Assembly (NCBI GenBank): GCA_036852015.1
Contig: JAANDG010000054.1
Location: forward strand, 186,001 to 250,000
DNA length: 64,000 nucleotides
Source: Pelodera strongyloides
Lineage: Eukaryota; Nematoda; Chromadorea; Rhabditida; Rhabditidae
Reading direction: 5' to 3'
Shown here: in pieces, positions 26,001 to 35,617 of the stretch
Position numbering within the stretch: the stretch's first letter is position 1
How the letters are laid out: each line of letters opens with the position of its first letter
Notes under the pieces: model-generated
Told to the model about the DNA's origin: nothing
What the model saw: only the letters and a program-made list of their open reading frames with translations
Database searches by the model: none
Program-made: the position numbers and the translations under genes

Positions 26001-26988
26001 AATGTTGTAATGTTCAATTACAAACCAGTGCACTTCTGAATGTAAGAAGTAAGAAAGCATGGAACGTGCTAACCACATGCACATGGGTTCGAATCTTCAG
26101 CCTTCAGACGTATACTTTTGTCTTTTATCAGAGATCTGCGGTCCCAGTTTTATTGTGGGAAGTCACGTTGAAATAAATGGGAGATGAGAACCACGTCAAA
26201 TTGTGTTGTGAATAGAAATAAAAAAGATAGCTTCATTGCGCATGATTAGGACCTGTTTGACCTGTTTTAATTCACATTTTTATTTGAAAAAAAATGTTTA
26301 CTTTAGCATTCTAGGTGCACTATCATGTTTATTATATGTAGTTACCGGAGTTTACCGCGCATCACTGTAATTGTGTTTATTATTGGAAACGTATTTTTTA
26401 ACTGTCTGGGGCCGTAAGTTGTAAACTTCCATGGAGATGGACCCGTCTGGCTGTTGGGCTAGACACTTAACTGTCCTATAATTCAATAACTTGTTATTAA
26501 TTGTCTAGTTCTCTTCCCTCTCTCATCTCTCTCATTGCCTGGCGTCTGACCTATAAAGGACAAGGTCGAAATTGTGTGCACCTTTTACACGAAATCTCTG
26601 TGAAATTGGTTTTTTCACTTGTCTTTTAAAAGGCTGCAAAGATGGAGAGTGCACTTTTGAATTTGAATTCCAGAGTGAATTTGATTAGCAGTGATTTGAT
26701 GTGCTTTATTGCAGCAAAGATATTTGGGGGGTGTGATTGAGCCTCTGGGGATGTTTTGAATTGATAGAGTTGGTGTTTATAGTGCGGTACATTAAACACT
26801 GTGAGAAGCGCAAAATACAGACTGAAGATTTGTTGTATCTTCAGTTTTTGTGAATAATCCAACTGTTTGCAGGTGAAGTTGACTCTCTGAGTTCTCCGTC
26901 TTCTCGTATTGTGGTCGGTGGATTGAGCCGAGGTGGTACTGGAGCCTTTGACCTATTCCTCGACACTGATGCGGTACTTCAACAGTAG
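1898..26988 (+). CDS. rpoa-1: DNA-directed RNA polymerase I largest subunit (RPA190/A190 family), 50 exons
   Basis: This is the catalytic largest subunit of nuclear RNA polymerase I, which transcribes the rRNA precursor in the nucleolus. I could join 50 exons with GT-AG borders and matching phases into one frame of 1765 codons plus TAG; human and yeast proteins have 1720 and 1664. The zinc ligands of the clamp (Cys68, Cys71, Cys78, His81, and Cys108/Cys111), the metal-binding catalytic loop [10 protein letters not shown] (residues 628-637), the trigger loop (about 1006-1035), the conserved stretch [19 protein letters not shown] (about 1252-1270) and a Pol I-type acidic insertion (about 1460-1540) occur in the family order. 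The start is the ATG just after a splice acceptor, reading [12 protein letters not shown]. Exon coordinates are given in the four block entries. Introns 48 and 49 are 4.1 and 5.1 kb; most others are 100-500 nt. The gene is intact. Confidence 0.95.
2446..2521. repeat. 38-bp tandem duplication in rpoa-1 intron 2
   Basis: The unit starting AATCATCTGTTTTTGTATGT is present at 2446-2483 and 2484-2521 with about one difference. It lies wholly inside intron 2 and does not touch a splice site. Confidence 0.85.
5226..7717 (+). CDS. rpoa-1: rpoa-1 block B: exons 12-19, active-centre region
   Basis: Exons: 5226-5359, 5613-5753, 5944-5998, 6146-6243, 6372-6498, 6690-6772, 6981-7120 and 7621-7717, giving residues 395-686. 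Exon 13 holds [17 protein letters not shown], the conserved entry to the active centre. Exon 17 holds [16 protein letters not shown]. Exon 18 holds the Mg-binding [10 protein letters not shown]. The residues after it read GHLTQS, where family members usually have a form such as MHFPQ, so the tail of the catalytic loop is unusual. The exon 17 acceptor is the weak TTTGAG. Confidence 0.93.
7151..7367 (-). mobile_element. SINE-like element, tail CTCCTTTATATAATA (copy in rpoa-1 intron 18)
   Basis: Read on the minus strand, this starts near TACCAGACGGCTATCGCCGC and ends in CTCTGCTCCTTTATATAATA. Near-identical order and wording occur at 38062-38312, and a more diverged copy at 37181-37425. It has no protein-coding capacity. 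It begins about 30 nt after the exon 18 donor. Shared 3' ends with variable heads suggest a SINE; a MITE is the alternative. Confidence 0.6.
7737..7884. mobile_element. MITE, family with ends GAGGCCGTATTCACCAACAC (copy 1)
   Basis: The element begins GGCCGTATTCACCAACACGC and ends with the inverse, giving inverted ends of about 30 bp that continue through 'agggagccctccct'. A second copy at 60711-60853 is in the opposite orientation and matches internally ('gagctaaagagtg', 'gcagaag.attcagagc'). Two copies 53 kb apart with the same ends make a non-autonomous DNA transposon likely. It sits 20 nt into rpoa-1 intron 19. Confidence 0.82.
8029..11751 (+). CDS. rpoa-1: rpoa-1 block C: exons 20-31, funnel, bridge helix and trigger loop
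   Basis: Exons: 8029-8155, 8429-8521, 8876-8940, 9054-9204, 9311-9412, 9570-9656, 9782-9858, 10187-10286, 10504-10586, 10844-10946, 11371-11499 and 11653-11751, giving residues 686-1091. Recognisable runs are [20 protein letters not shown] in exons 22-23, [19 protein letters not shown] in exons 27-28, and [20 protein letters not shown] across exons 29-30, which is the trigger loop. Nothing is missing in this block. Confidence 0.93.
11916..26988 (+). CDS. rpoa-1: rpoa-1 block D: exons 32-50, cleft, jaw, acidic insertion and C-terminal clamp
   Basis: Exons: 11916-12045, 12190-12326, 12500-12621, 12783-12853, 13142-13218, 13467-13586, 13758-13882, 14040-14139, 14259-14345, 14601-14665, 14925-15018, 15330-15385, 15574-15649, 15996-16109, 16269-16399, 16569-16668, 17433-17543, 21621-21813 and 26873-26988 (TAG at 26986-26988), giving residues 1092-1765. 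Exons 36-37 join [19 protein letters not shown] to [19 protein letters not shown]. Exons 42-45 encode the Asp/Glu-rich insertion typical of Pol I. Exons 48-50 encode the C-terminal clamp piece, including [19 protein letters not shown]. The last exon ends in a [16 protein letters not shown] tail. Confidence 0.92.
12954..13100. repeat. Spaced direct duplication of 49 bp in rpoa-1 intron 35
   Basis: CACTAACCATCACTGAACAG and the following 29 bases at 12954-13002 recur with a few changes at 13052-13100, separated by 49 bp. The spacer resembles neither copy. Function unknown. Confidence 0.8.
14768..14828. repeat. 30-bp-stem inverted repeat in rpoa-1 intron 41
   Basis: GTCGGATGCAACAAACTGTG onward is followed immediately by its near-perfect reverse complement with one extra base, so the 61-bp stretch folds into a hairpin with almost no loop. 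A poly-G run (about 14707-14716) lies just upstream. This looks like a minimal foldback element. Confidence 0.8.
16755..16943 (-). mobile_element. SINE-like element with a tRNA-like head, minus strand, in rpoa-1 intron 47
   Basis: On the minus strand, 16943 down to about 16862 resembles a tRNA. An A-box region TAGCTCAACCGGTAGAGC has a perfect D-stem, the anticodon loop reads CTGTGAA, and the B box is GGTTCGAATC. The wording around the anticodon and T-arm recalls Lys-type tRNAs. The acceptor strands do not pair, and about ten extra bases sit before the T-arm, so it is not a working tRNA gene. A unique body follows, ending in CTCCTCCTTTATATAATAAG, the tail shared with the elements at 7.2, 37.2 and 38.1 kb. 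Confidence 0.65.
17544..21620. other. rpoa-1 intron 48 (4.1 kb) with a GC-richer, ORF-dense block
   Basis: The stretch at about 18.0-20.8 kb is richer in G+C and in coding-like wording than other introns. Plus-strand frames include 20304-20531 (75 codons), 18869-19072 (67 codons) and a Cys-rich run at about 18277-18380 ([14 protein letters not shown]). A strongly hydrophobic run of about 38 codons lies at about 18924-19038. The minus strand has 134 codons at 18593-18997. I could not join these into a gene or recognise a family. It could be a nested gene, a dead gene or an unrecognised element. The rest of the intron shows nothing. Confidence 0.35.
21814..26872. other. rpoa-1 intron 49 (5.1 kb), no gene seen
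   Basis: This is AT-rich sequence with no convincing exon on either strand. It holds a short duplication (23777-23868), a CT-rich run (about 25706-25740) and a weak tRNA-B-box-like patch at about 26083-26094 (GGGTTCGAATC), possibly an old SINE head. The intron ends TGTTTGCAG before the last coding exon. Confidence 0.6.
23777..23868. repeat. Tandem duplication of about 50 bp
   Basis: GTAATAAAATTCAATATCAA followed by 'gctctagcttg' occurs at 23777 and again from 23829. It lies in rpoa-1 intron 49. Inside each unit, 'aagctctagctt' is a small inverted repeat. Confidence 0.75.
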
Positions 26989-27639
26989 GAGAGCCAAGAC
27001 ATCATGAAGACCGAGAGGATTACGGTAGATTAGATTATTACAGTACTTCTTTTACTGAATATTACTATTCATTCCTGCGATGTATCAGTTTCATTGTTAC
27101 TTTGCTCACGTCTAAGGATAGGTTTTCTTTGTTCCGGCGGAAGCGTTTTAATTGCGCAACAATGTTTTTCCCACATGTACCCGTTGTCATTTCTGGGTCA
27201 TTTTTTGAGTATAGATGATTTTTTTTTATAATACTCATTTTCAAACGACGTTGGTCGAACTGTGCCTTTGTACTTTTATAGTATTATCTCTTTCTTGCTT
27301 TTTATTGAGTAGTAAGTCAGTATAATTTGCAAAAGTGTAAACTATAACCGGCTCCCGTTCTATTTCGAGACTGGAGTGCATGAATAGTACACGCGTACGT
27401 GATTAAGAAAGTGCAGAAAGTTATTGGGAATTTAAGTTGGGGATGTTATTGGATCCTTATGTATTGAATAATGTGTTCTGTAGAAGGCCCAGATAGATTA
27501 TGATTAATCATTATCTTGGCTTGGTTTTGTTTTTCATTTTCGTTTCTTTTTACCATTTGGCAACAAAAATCAAACGATTTTTGCGGTTTTTCAGCGTTAA
27601 TTTTAATTTCCGAGGAATTTCACGTTTTCTGCTTTCTTC

Positions 27640-27640
27640 C

Positions 27641-27702
<62 letters not shown>

Positions 27703-27728
27703 CTTCCTTTCTCTCTCTCTCTCTTTTT
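27640..27728. repeat. (CT)n microsatellite
   Basis: Long interrupted CT dinucleotide tract, about 650 bp past the rpoa-1 stop codon. Similar GA/CT tracts recur at 29.6, 32.8, 35.6, 37.8, 59.0 and 63.3 kb, so such tracts are a general feature of this genome. Confidence 0.95.
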
Positions 27729-29024
27729 CTTTTTAAAATTCTCGACTCTGCTCGGGACTTGATCTTCTATAATGTTTAGAGGTTTCTGCTCTTGAACAGT
27801 TTCCAACCAACCTTTTTAGGGTTAATTCGATTATCCGAGACCTCGTGACTATTACACACTGGATTTGGCTTTTAGTGGTTTGTAGGATTACTTTTCTTTT
27901 TTATTAGATACTGTATTTTGTTATATGGTTAAAGCCATAAGTTGTTGAGTTTCTGTTGTTTTACTGTTTTACTTGTTAATTTGTTGTTAGAGTTAAATAT
28001 GATAGATTTGTCGGGCGTTTGTTTGGCCGTTGTTGTAGTTTTCTTTATAGAAACTGTTATCGTACTATTGTTGAATGTTGAGTCAGAATAAAGTTTTGTT
28101 TTAGTTGTGTGTTTTATTATGAGTGTGCGTGAGTGGTAGGTTTGTCATAGGAGTTTTGATTATTGTAGTTGTAAGATTATTATTGGTTGAAATGAGTAAT
28201 AGGGGAGTTGAGGCGGTTCTGACGGAGTGTGCGGATTGTTTCATATCGCGGTGTTTCAATAATTTGGTTTAATATGCTGCTTCTGCTAGCCTGAATTGAT
28301 GGGATTGCGAGACATAAAGTATACGTTTATATGATCTTTATTTTTGCCCGCATCAGAGTCCTTGATGCCGTAGGTATTGATATTTTGATGTATTTTTAAT
28401 AATCGGCTGGGTAAACCAGTGGAGCCGAAAAGAATTGTCACATCCAGTAATCAACAAACTTTTATCATGGTAAGGGAAACCGTTCCGGGTTCAAAGCACA
28501 TAATGTACTTGTATCAAACTAGAACTGTTATTTTGAATGGGGATGGATACCTTGAAGCTGTTCTCTAACACAAGGCCGTAGCTAGCTACGCCTAGGCGAA
28601 TTCAGTAGTGTCCGTGTGTCCATCACTTATAATTAACATTCCTTCAAGAGGTGCCTTTATTTTACACATTTCATGTTCGTGTGTACCTGTGTTGCGCATA
28701 AAATAAGAAAACATTTATTTATATCGTTAAAAAATAAATATTATATTTCCAACATTCGTTTCATTTGAGTCCATATTAGTTCACAAAGTTGCACATTTTC
28801 GTGTTATCTTCTAATCTACTGGAAGAAACTGATAATGCACTAAGACACTCTAGTTTTTTGTACGGAGATGTAAGCGGATAACTGTCTAGAATTATAAAAT
28901 CATGTGCTTCGAAGTGTAAAAGAAGTGGAGAGAAAAGTATATAAAAGAAGCAGTTTACTTATTTTGTGGCGATTATGGTTCCTTGGCTGAAGGTCAGTCG
29001 TTTCGCAGTCTTTAAAAAACACTG

Positions 29025-29196
29025 CTAAAGCGAAATGCTAGCCCTTTTGGAAAATTTGCATATGATAAGCAAATCCCATGTATCCTATGCTAATTTTGTA
29101 CGATTGCCGTGGACGATCGTACAAACTTAGCATAGGATACATGGGATTTGCTTATCATATGCAAATTTTCCAAAGAGACTAGCATTTCGCTTTAAG
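29025..29196. repeat. Large hairpin, arms about 80 bp, ends AAAGCGAAATGCTAG
   Basis: The left arm (29027 to about 29105) is nearly the exact reverse complement of the right arm (about 29115-29194), with a loop of a few bases. Its ends, AAAGCGAAAT, are also the ends of the TTAAAGCGAAATACCGGCC family at 30.9 and 50.4 kb, so it is probably a foldback or MITE relative of that family. Confidence 0.82.
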
Positions 29197-29525
29197 TTCG
29201 CGGTGGTGCTGCGCGGTGCACCCCAAGTGCCGACTGAAACATTACGCCTGCGCGCGCACCCGGTGGTCGCCAAATTGGGCATATTGCCCCGCACTGACGG
29301 ATCCCACTGTTTCGTTTAGTATGGAGTAGGTTGAGAATTGCGCGCGTGTTTGCTTGACACAACATCAGTTGTGTGACTCGTGTGCTATGAAACCATTATT
29401 TTCTCTCAGAATCCAAAACTCAAAATACAAACACTCCGTACTAAACGTATAAATTATCCCACGAGCCCGGTTTCCTAATGTTTGTTTACTGGCTAGTTTG
29501 AGGCACAAGTAAAACCGTAAACAAA

Positions 29526-29570
29526 CGTGATAAACGAGGAATCCTTATAATTATTTCCTCGTTTATCACG
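29526..29570. repeat. 16-bp-stem hairpin
   Basis: CGTGATAAACGAGGAA and its exact reverse complement are separated by 13 AT-rich bases. Position just before a GA tract; no associated gene. Confidence 0.85.
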
Positions 29571-29612
29571 ACTTCCTATGTAAGACTCTTTGCACAATTT
29601 TGCAGAACGAGA

Positions 29613-29691
29613 TGGAGGAGGAGAGTGAAAGAGAGAGAAAGAAAGAGAGAGAGAGGGAGAAAGAGATGGAGAGAGAAGAAGAGAAAGAGAA
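29613..29691. repeat. GA-rich tract
   Basis: Imperfect GAGA/GAAAGA repeats. The short ORFs that cross it have only Glu/Arg/Lys runs and are not genes. Confidence 0.9.
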
Positions 29692-30880
29692 GCACATAGC
29701 AATTTCTTCATTAATTGCAATTGAGGAGTCTATGAGCAAGTTCTCTTGCAAGAGCATCGCTGGCTCGGCATTGAGGGATAATGGCTAGAGAGAGACAGAG
29801 AGAGGGAAATGGACAAAAGAAAAAATACTACAATTATCATACGATGGCTGATTTTATGTTTTAAATGGTGGATATTTTTCAGTCATTTTTTTGGATTCAA
29901 TTTTTCGGTACAATCAAACTCTATGCACTCTGTGACCGATTTCTGTCATAATTTGCACATTTCATAAAGAAAGATCAGTGATTGCATTGAAACCGATTAT
30001 GAAAATGCTAGACACAACTCTGCAATCTTTTCGTTGAATTTATAAAGGAAAAGGAAGATCACTCCACAAAAAACCGACAGACATTGTTCAATGGAACTGC
30101 TGAGAATTCTTCAAGAAAGAACATTAAATGTTGCGCAAATTGGTGCAGAAAAAAACGATAAACATTTTTTGCGCACCATTCTTAAGTCAAACAAAATGCA
30201 TTATAGGAAGTTAGGATTAACAAAAATGTTGGATCATTTGCCACTTCAGTGGAATGGGATCTTCCACGTGACGGTCGTGACGTGATGGAACTTGAACTGT
30301 TTAATAATCGTTACGGTTATTTTGTTCTCTTTTGTTAATGTTTCCATTATAATAAAAAATTTAATCATAGGCCCTTGTTCTTATGATTACATCACCAGCA
30401 GAATAGGTGCTCGGCTCTTTTTGATCCTAGCTTTGCTCCCGGATTACTTTTTTGTTTGTTCTCTTGTTGGTCATTCATGTGTGAGAAAGAATTGCTCATT
30501 TCTGCAAATTTCCGTTTAATATGAGTGGGCCTTGGGCTTCGAACGTCACGTATCCGGTCTCCAAGCAACGTAAACGTTTTGTGTTTTTAATGTTTTTATG
30601 ACCGGGCGTGGGCTTAGGCAACAAATTGAATGAGCTGCGCCACCAAACATCGAATTTCTGAGTTTCCTTCATTTCCTTCAAAGGAAAACAAAACGTTATG
30701 TTTATCTGGTTATAGTCATGCAACGGGGCCTAAAGAGAATTTGTATGTCAATCGAATATGTACGAGCCGTGGTAGTCTCTATCCTTGGTCAGGAAGAGAC
30801 TGAAACCAAGAGCCTAGAGCTGGCCGTATTCATGGCACCCACGCAAAATTTAATTTTTCTGCTGAACACGGGACTTGCCT

Positions 30881-31049
30881 TTAAAGCGAAATACCGGCCC
30901 ATTTTTGAAACGCATCGAGTACATCTTCATTCGCATGCAGCAGATGCAAATGAACATAAATTAGAATAAAAAATCGAGCTAAAATCGAACAAATTAGCAT
31001 AAACACATAAGAATTGGCGTTTCAAAAATCGACAGGGATTTCGCTTTAT
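30881..31049. mobile_element. MITE, family TTAAAGCGAAATACCGGCC (copy 1)
   Basis: The left end TTAAAGCGAAATACCGGCC is mirrored by '...ggatttcgctttata' at the right. The interior includes 'tttttgaaacgca', 'gcaaatgaacataaattagaataaaa' and 'gtttcaaaaatcga'. The copy at 50384-50557 has the same order throughout. The TTAA at the ends could be a target duplication. Confidence 0.8.
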
Positions 31050-31630
31050 ATTCTTTGGGCAGCCAAAAACTTTTCCATAAATCATAAAATGTCATTCTTT
31101 TGTCAGTGGTATTTCTGTACAATCTCCATATTGAACCGGGTCCAATTCTTAATTCAACTTATCAAATATCAGCCTCCGTTATCAGGGCTTCAATGCTTCA
31201 ATCAGCCCCACCCGGCACCACGTCTAGTGTTAATAAACTCCAACCAAAATGTACCCCTTTTTCAGCTTCTCGTATGAGACGAAGCACACTGACGCATGAC
31301 TTTCTACTTGATAAGGTTGTGTGATAAACACTACAACTCGAGTTTTATAAACAAATAAACAAAGTTGGAAATGGGAGTGTCTCACCAAAATTTCTATGAA
31401 AAGCTAAGATGTCTCTGTATTATGCTACATCAATAATCTGTGCGAAACGACCCCCCTTTTAATTGTGCTTTTTCTCTGTCTCGCCTGTGATTTTCATGTG
31501 AATATTGCTTTCTTTATACGTGAATTCAAACTGTGGTATTGCGAAAAAGAAGATAAAAATCATCAATTTATTGATCATAATCATATGTACATGAGAATTC
31601 TTCTGTGTGAAGTGAAAGCGTTTGTCCTTG

Positions 31631-32300
31631 TTAAAGCTCGGATTTGGATGAGAACATCTTTATAAGAAAGCGTAATTTGGATGAGATGATGCCTTGGTTC
31701 ATAGTGGGTTCTGGAGGGACTAGAAGAAAGGTCCCAACCGGTGGAAAGCCTGGGTCAGGGTGCCCAGGCTCGGGACCAAGTCTCCTCCCTCGGTACTCCA
31801 GTTCTCCTGTGCGACTCCCAGGGAGCATGAGCCCGGGGACAAAGGATCCCCGGAGTCAGTCTACTCCAAAAACTGGGCAATCGACGACGCAATGTCGAAA
31901 GACGAATTATAGAAGAAAGTGACGAGTTGCTTTGGGAAATCTGAGGACCGCGGGAGCTCGGTCGGGAGGCCTTTTTTGTCCAGAAGACTCGTCACTGATC
32001 CCTCCAGAGTTCATTGCGTTCACATCTGAAAAAATAAGAAATAAGTAATGTTACAAGATTTTTGTTTTGGCAAGTATAAAGCAGCACAAACTAAAAATGA
32101 TCTAAAAAGTAAATAAAAAATGAACTACAGTAATAAATAGAGAAAAGCGAACCTCTCTGGATGTGGTAGTATTCTCCAATTTTGGCCGCTGGAATCTGGG
32201 CCTCGAATAGGAGATAAACTCGATATGGTCTCTTGAGGGATGGATTATGCTGATCATTTTGTATGAGTATTTGTAGATTGCGGGAGCGCAATCAAAATCT
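31631..32300 (-). other. GC-rich patch with a possible two-exon minus-strand reading frame, unidentified
   Basis: On the minus strand a frame from about 32291 to a possible donor near 32152 (with LKRPYRVYLLFEAQIPAAKI) can be joined in phase to a segment beginning after TTTTTTCAG at about 32024, which ends at a stop near 31918. There is no ATG upstream and no recognised domain. The GC-rich 31730-31860 stretch also folds into nested short hairpins (GGTCCC/GGGACC, GCCTGGG/CCCAGGC). A decayed element or chance are both possible. Confidence 0.2.
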
Positions 32301-33099
32301 GAACACCTTTTAAGTTCAGGCCGCTCTTAAAGGAACAACTCCGACATGAGCGCTTTTATAGGGAGGGTCCGGGCGCCCGCCCCGACCGTGACGCCAGCAG
32401 ACCACTTTGGCACAGCGCCATCAGGCGCCGTCCTACTGTAGGCTGGAGACCGCCCACGTAGGGGCAGACATCCTCGATTTATGGAAATACTGTGGATTCC
32501 TGAAGATTTAGAGTACTCAGACTTGATCTAGTCACTGTATTAGACGTAATAGAGGTAAGACATATAGAGTAAAATTATTTTAGGTTATGGTAGTTGTTCG
32601 AAGCCATACGAAACTAGGAGGTTTTATGTTTGAAAGAACTCACGAAAGAGTAGGCATTCAGAAGAGGCAGATGAGAAGCATAGAGCATATGAGGGACTCA
32701 GAAGAAAAGAAAGGGTAGAGTTGCAGAACGAGGTAATCAGAAAGGGAGTGACAGATTGAGAGGGAGTGACAGAGAGAAAGAGGAGTAAGAGGGAGGGAGT
32801 GAGAGAGGTGTTTCGTGAAATTGAACGACCTCTCTAATTTAGAGAAAGAGAAAAGGTGCGCGAACAGCTTGAACAAATGACTGGCGCCAAGTTACTTGGA
32901 CAAATGAATTACTACCTGTAAACAAGCAAGAAATATTTGTGTTTTATTGAAAAAGTGTAGGAAAATTCCGAGATTTTGGACTGAAGTCGTGGTTAAAATC
33001 CTGCACTCAGTGAGTGTCATACAAGTAGCTGAATATGCTCCCACAAGTGAGAATCTTTGTCGTATTTACCGAAGTTTACTGTAGCGCACCGTAATCACT

Positions 33100-33515
33100 G
33101 TAGTCACTTCAAATTCAACTTTTTTATTCGATTTTTATTAGATGCAAGAAGATTTATAAAACAATATGCAGCCAGTAAAAAGCCACATAAAGCGAACTCA
33201 GGGAGAGAAATCAATGAAAATGGGTTTTGATAAATGACCGTCGCCGGTGCATATATGCAATTGCCAGGGGTACTTGGAGAGTGAACAGCCTGCAGCGTTA
33301 CACCTGGCGCGTGGTTTATCACTGCAGGCTATTTATTATGAAACTCTATACGGGCTATAAACTACGGTATACTAGTAAAACTCATACACAGGGATTTCTC
33401 TCCCTGAGTTCGTTTTGCCGAACTTTGGTGCTGCAATCATAGTTTTCTTCACATATTTGAATATTTAATGAAAAGCGAATAAAAAATACGGTTTTGTAGT
33501 GACTACGATCCTTTA
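33100..33515. mobile_element. 0.42-kb TIR element, copy 1
   Basis: The outer ends read GTAGTCACTTCAAATTC and, inverted, GTAGTCACTACAAAACC. Inner inverted repeats are CGAACTCAGGGAGAGAAATC. A full second copy lies at 57768-58199 in reverse orientation, where the ends extend to TTTAAAGGATCGCAGTCACT. Both copies carry the same internal order, including 'gcatatatgcaattgcc' and 'ctgcaggct'. It is a non-autonomous DNA transposon with a long foldback. Confidence 0.82.
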
Positions 33516-34990
33516 ATGGAACTTTACCGTACACTTTCAGTACTTTACTGTAATTTTCCATGTAAACTTAACCGTACCGTACCGCAGCCATATGAGAAAC
33601 TTCTCTATGAGCAGGTTTTCACAAATAGTACGATAACCCCCATAACCCACAAAAAATTAAGGATTCTAGAATTCTGAGAGTGTGACCCAGAAAGTGAGTT
33701 CCTAAGGCTAAATTCACTCAAAGGTAAGAACGAATTATTTCAACAAAACGGCTATATGTGTATTATAGGGTCTCCCAATACGGCGCACATAAATGTGAGC
33801 GGTGTGTCACCACAAGTTCGCCACAAGTTCGCCGCAACTTCGCCACAATTGTGAACCCGTCGCGCACCCTTGGGTCCAAAGTACCGCGCTTGGAAGTCAC
33901 TGTGAGTCTTCTTTTTTGGAGTATACTGTATTTTGTTTGGCATACAGTTTCTCGGGCAGAATTTCACAGATAAGTGCTGTGCTTGGAATGAAGAACGTCA
34001 ACTTTGATATTATTATGTCTAGACCGCACGATCAATGTTTTCAATATTTAACCTGTTGTTACTCGAATCGAGCTAAAGCTCAGTTATCTCAAATATAAGA
34101 AAAAGGTGGCGCACTTCGAGTTGAGGGGAACTGGGAGAGCTGGATGCTTTTGATGGCAGAGAATCTTAGGACAGATAGCTGCTTATCTTGAACCAAACCC
34201 TAATTTTTTTAGTAGTTCTCAAATGCTTTCCATCTACAATATCGATAACATATAAACACAAAATTTCTGATTTTCACATTCTATGACTCTAAATAGTTGT
34301 TCCCAATCATGTAGGTATACCTCAAAATTCAAAATGCAGTCGAAGCTTGTCTCTTGTGTGCCCTCACATGGTCCTTTTTTTTGTAAGCAACATAGTTGAC
34401 TTTGAGATTTAAGTGAGCATGAAATAACACAGCGTACACTAAATATTTATTTTTTATGTTTTATGTTCTTTCATCGTTTCTCGACGTGATAGTTTCGCAT
34501 ACAAAGACTAAACGGTTTACGCACAAAACACAAAGTTGTTCCTTTTATTATGGTTTCTGATTAACTTGAAAAATGTTGTATTAAAATATTGAGTAGTCTA
34601 TAAAATATTAGACTTATGTGTTTTCTACAGATATGCTCAGATTTTTGTGTTGATGCACTAAGCCAAGTTCCTCAGACTTATAATTTGACACCAAAATACT
34701 CTTCTCTATTATTGGCTACTTGGTGTTTCTCTATTACAATGTTTCAGACAGAAAGTGCGTCAGGTTTTCGATCTTCAGTTGAATCATAAAACATTTCCAA
34801 ACGTCTGGTCTGGTGTCGTTTTATTTGTTCAAAATATTCGTGAACAATGTTTCCATATCTTATTGATATCTTTTAACTTTTAGAAATCAGACTTTGTCTG
34901 CTCATCCGTGCACTCATTTATCACCGTGGGGTGCACCAAAATAAGACTTTGGAATCAACAATCATGTACATACGTGTACTATGTACTATG

Positions 34991-35066
34991 GTTTCAAGGT
35001 GGCCGAGTGGATGAAATTTCATGAGCGTCTGACCCACACGACGCGGGTTCGATGCTCGCCGTGTGT
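34991..35066 (+). repeat. tRNA-like sequence (Leu/Ser-type A box), probably a SINE head
   Basis: TGGCCGAGTGG resembles the A box of Leu/Ser tRNAs, and GCGGGTTCGATGC resembles a B box 40 nt later. A full cloverleaf with pairing acceptor ends could not be drawn, so a functional tRNA is unlikely. No T-run terminator follows at the expected place; 'cttttc' is 5-10 nt further on. Confidence 0.4.
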
Positions 35067-35220
35067 CGCTTTTCTAAACAATTTTATAGTGGAGAATGCC
35101 TGAGTAGTTTTGAATTAAATTCTCAGATTCCAGAACGTCACTTTCGAAACACATTGGCTAACTATATAAGATTTATCTAACAACTATTATGGGCATGTGC
35201 TCATAAAAGAATATTATTTA

Positions 35221-35285
35221 AAAAGCTGCATAAGAATTCTGGTCTACTCGATGTGTTTCAAAAACCGGTCGGTATTCCGCTTTAA
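35221..35285. mobile_element. Fragment of the TTAAAGCGAAATACCGG MITE family (right end)
   Basis: 'gtttcaaaaaccggtcggtattccgctttaa' matches the right end of the copies at 30.9 and 50.4 kb. The left end is not clear. Confidence 0.6.
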
Positions 35286-35540
35286 TAGTCACCCAAGTCA
35301 AGAACAAATTGTCACCCAAGATGAAACTATTTGTTGGACTGGAACCATTACTCTAGTTCTAGTCAAACTTGTACCCAAATACCTGTCTATGATCCAAGTC
35401 AGGTTTCAGAAACAGAAAAGAAAAGAAAACATTGTTTATTACGCGACAGCCTCTCGAGTCCACTACTTCCCGATTTCTATTTCGGAATATCATATCACAC
35501 ATTTTGTTTCGGTCTTGTCTTTTGCGTTACCTTAAAAGGA

Positions 35541-35568
35541 GCGAGAGAGAGAGAGAGAGAAAGATGTT

Positions 35569-35601
<33 letters not shown>

Positions 35602-35617
35602 CAAGAAAGAGAGAGAT
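35541..35617. repeat. GA-rich microsatellite
   Basis: Interrupted (GA)n tract with 'aagatgttga' in the middle. Overlapping ORFs on both strands are low-complexity shadows. Confidence 0.92.

Noticed and set aside
27500..27806. Overlapping ORFs at 27.5-27.8 kb and similar ones at 29.6 and 35.5 kb
   Set aside because: They translate CT/GA microsatellites into Ser-Leu or Glu-Arg runs and are not genes.
31644..31922. 92-codon plus-strand ORF rich in Gly/Pro/Ser
   Set aside because: It reads through nested GC-rich hairpins and has no domain. The opposite strand has an equally good frame.
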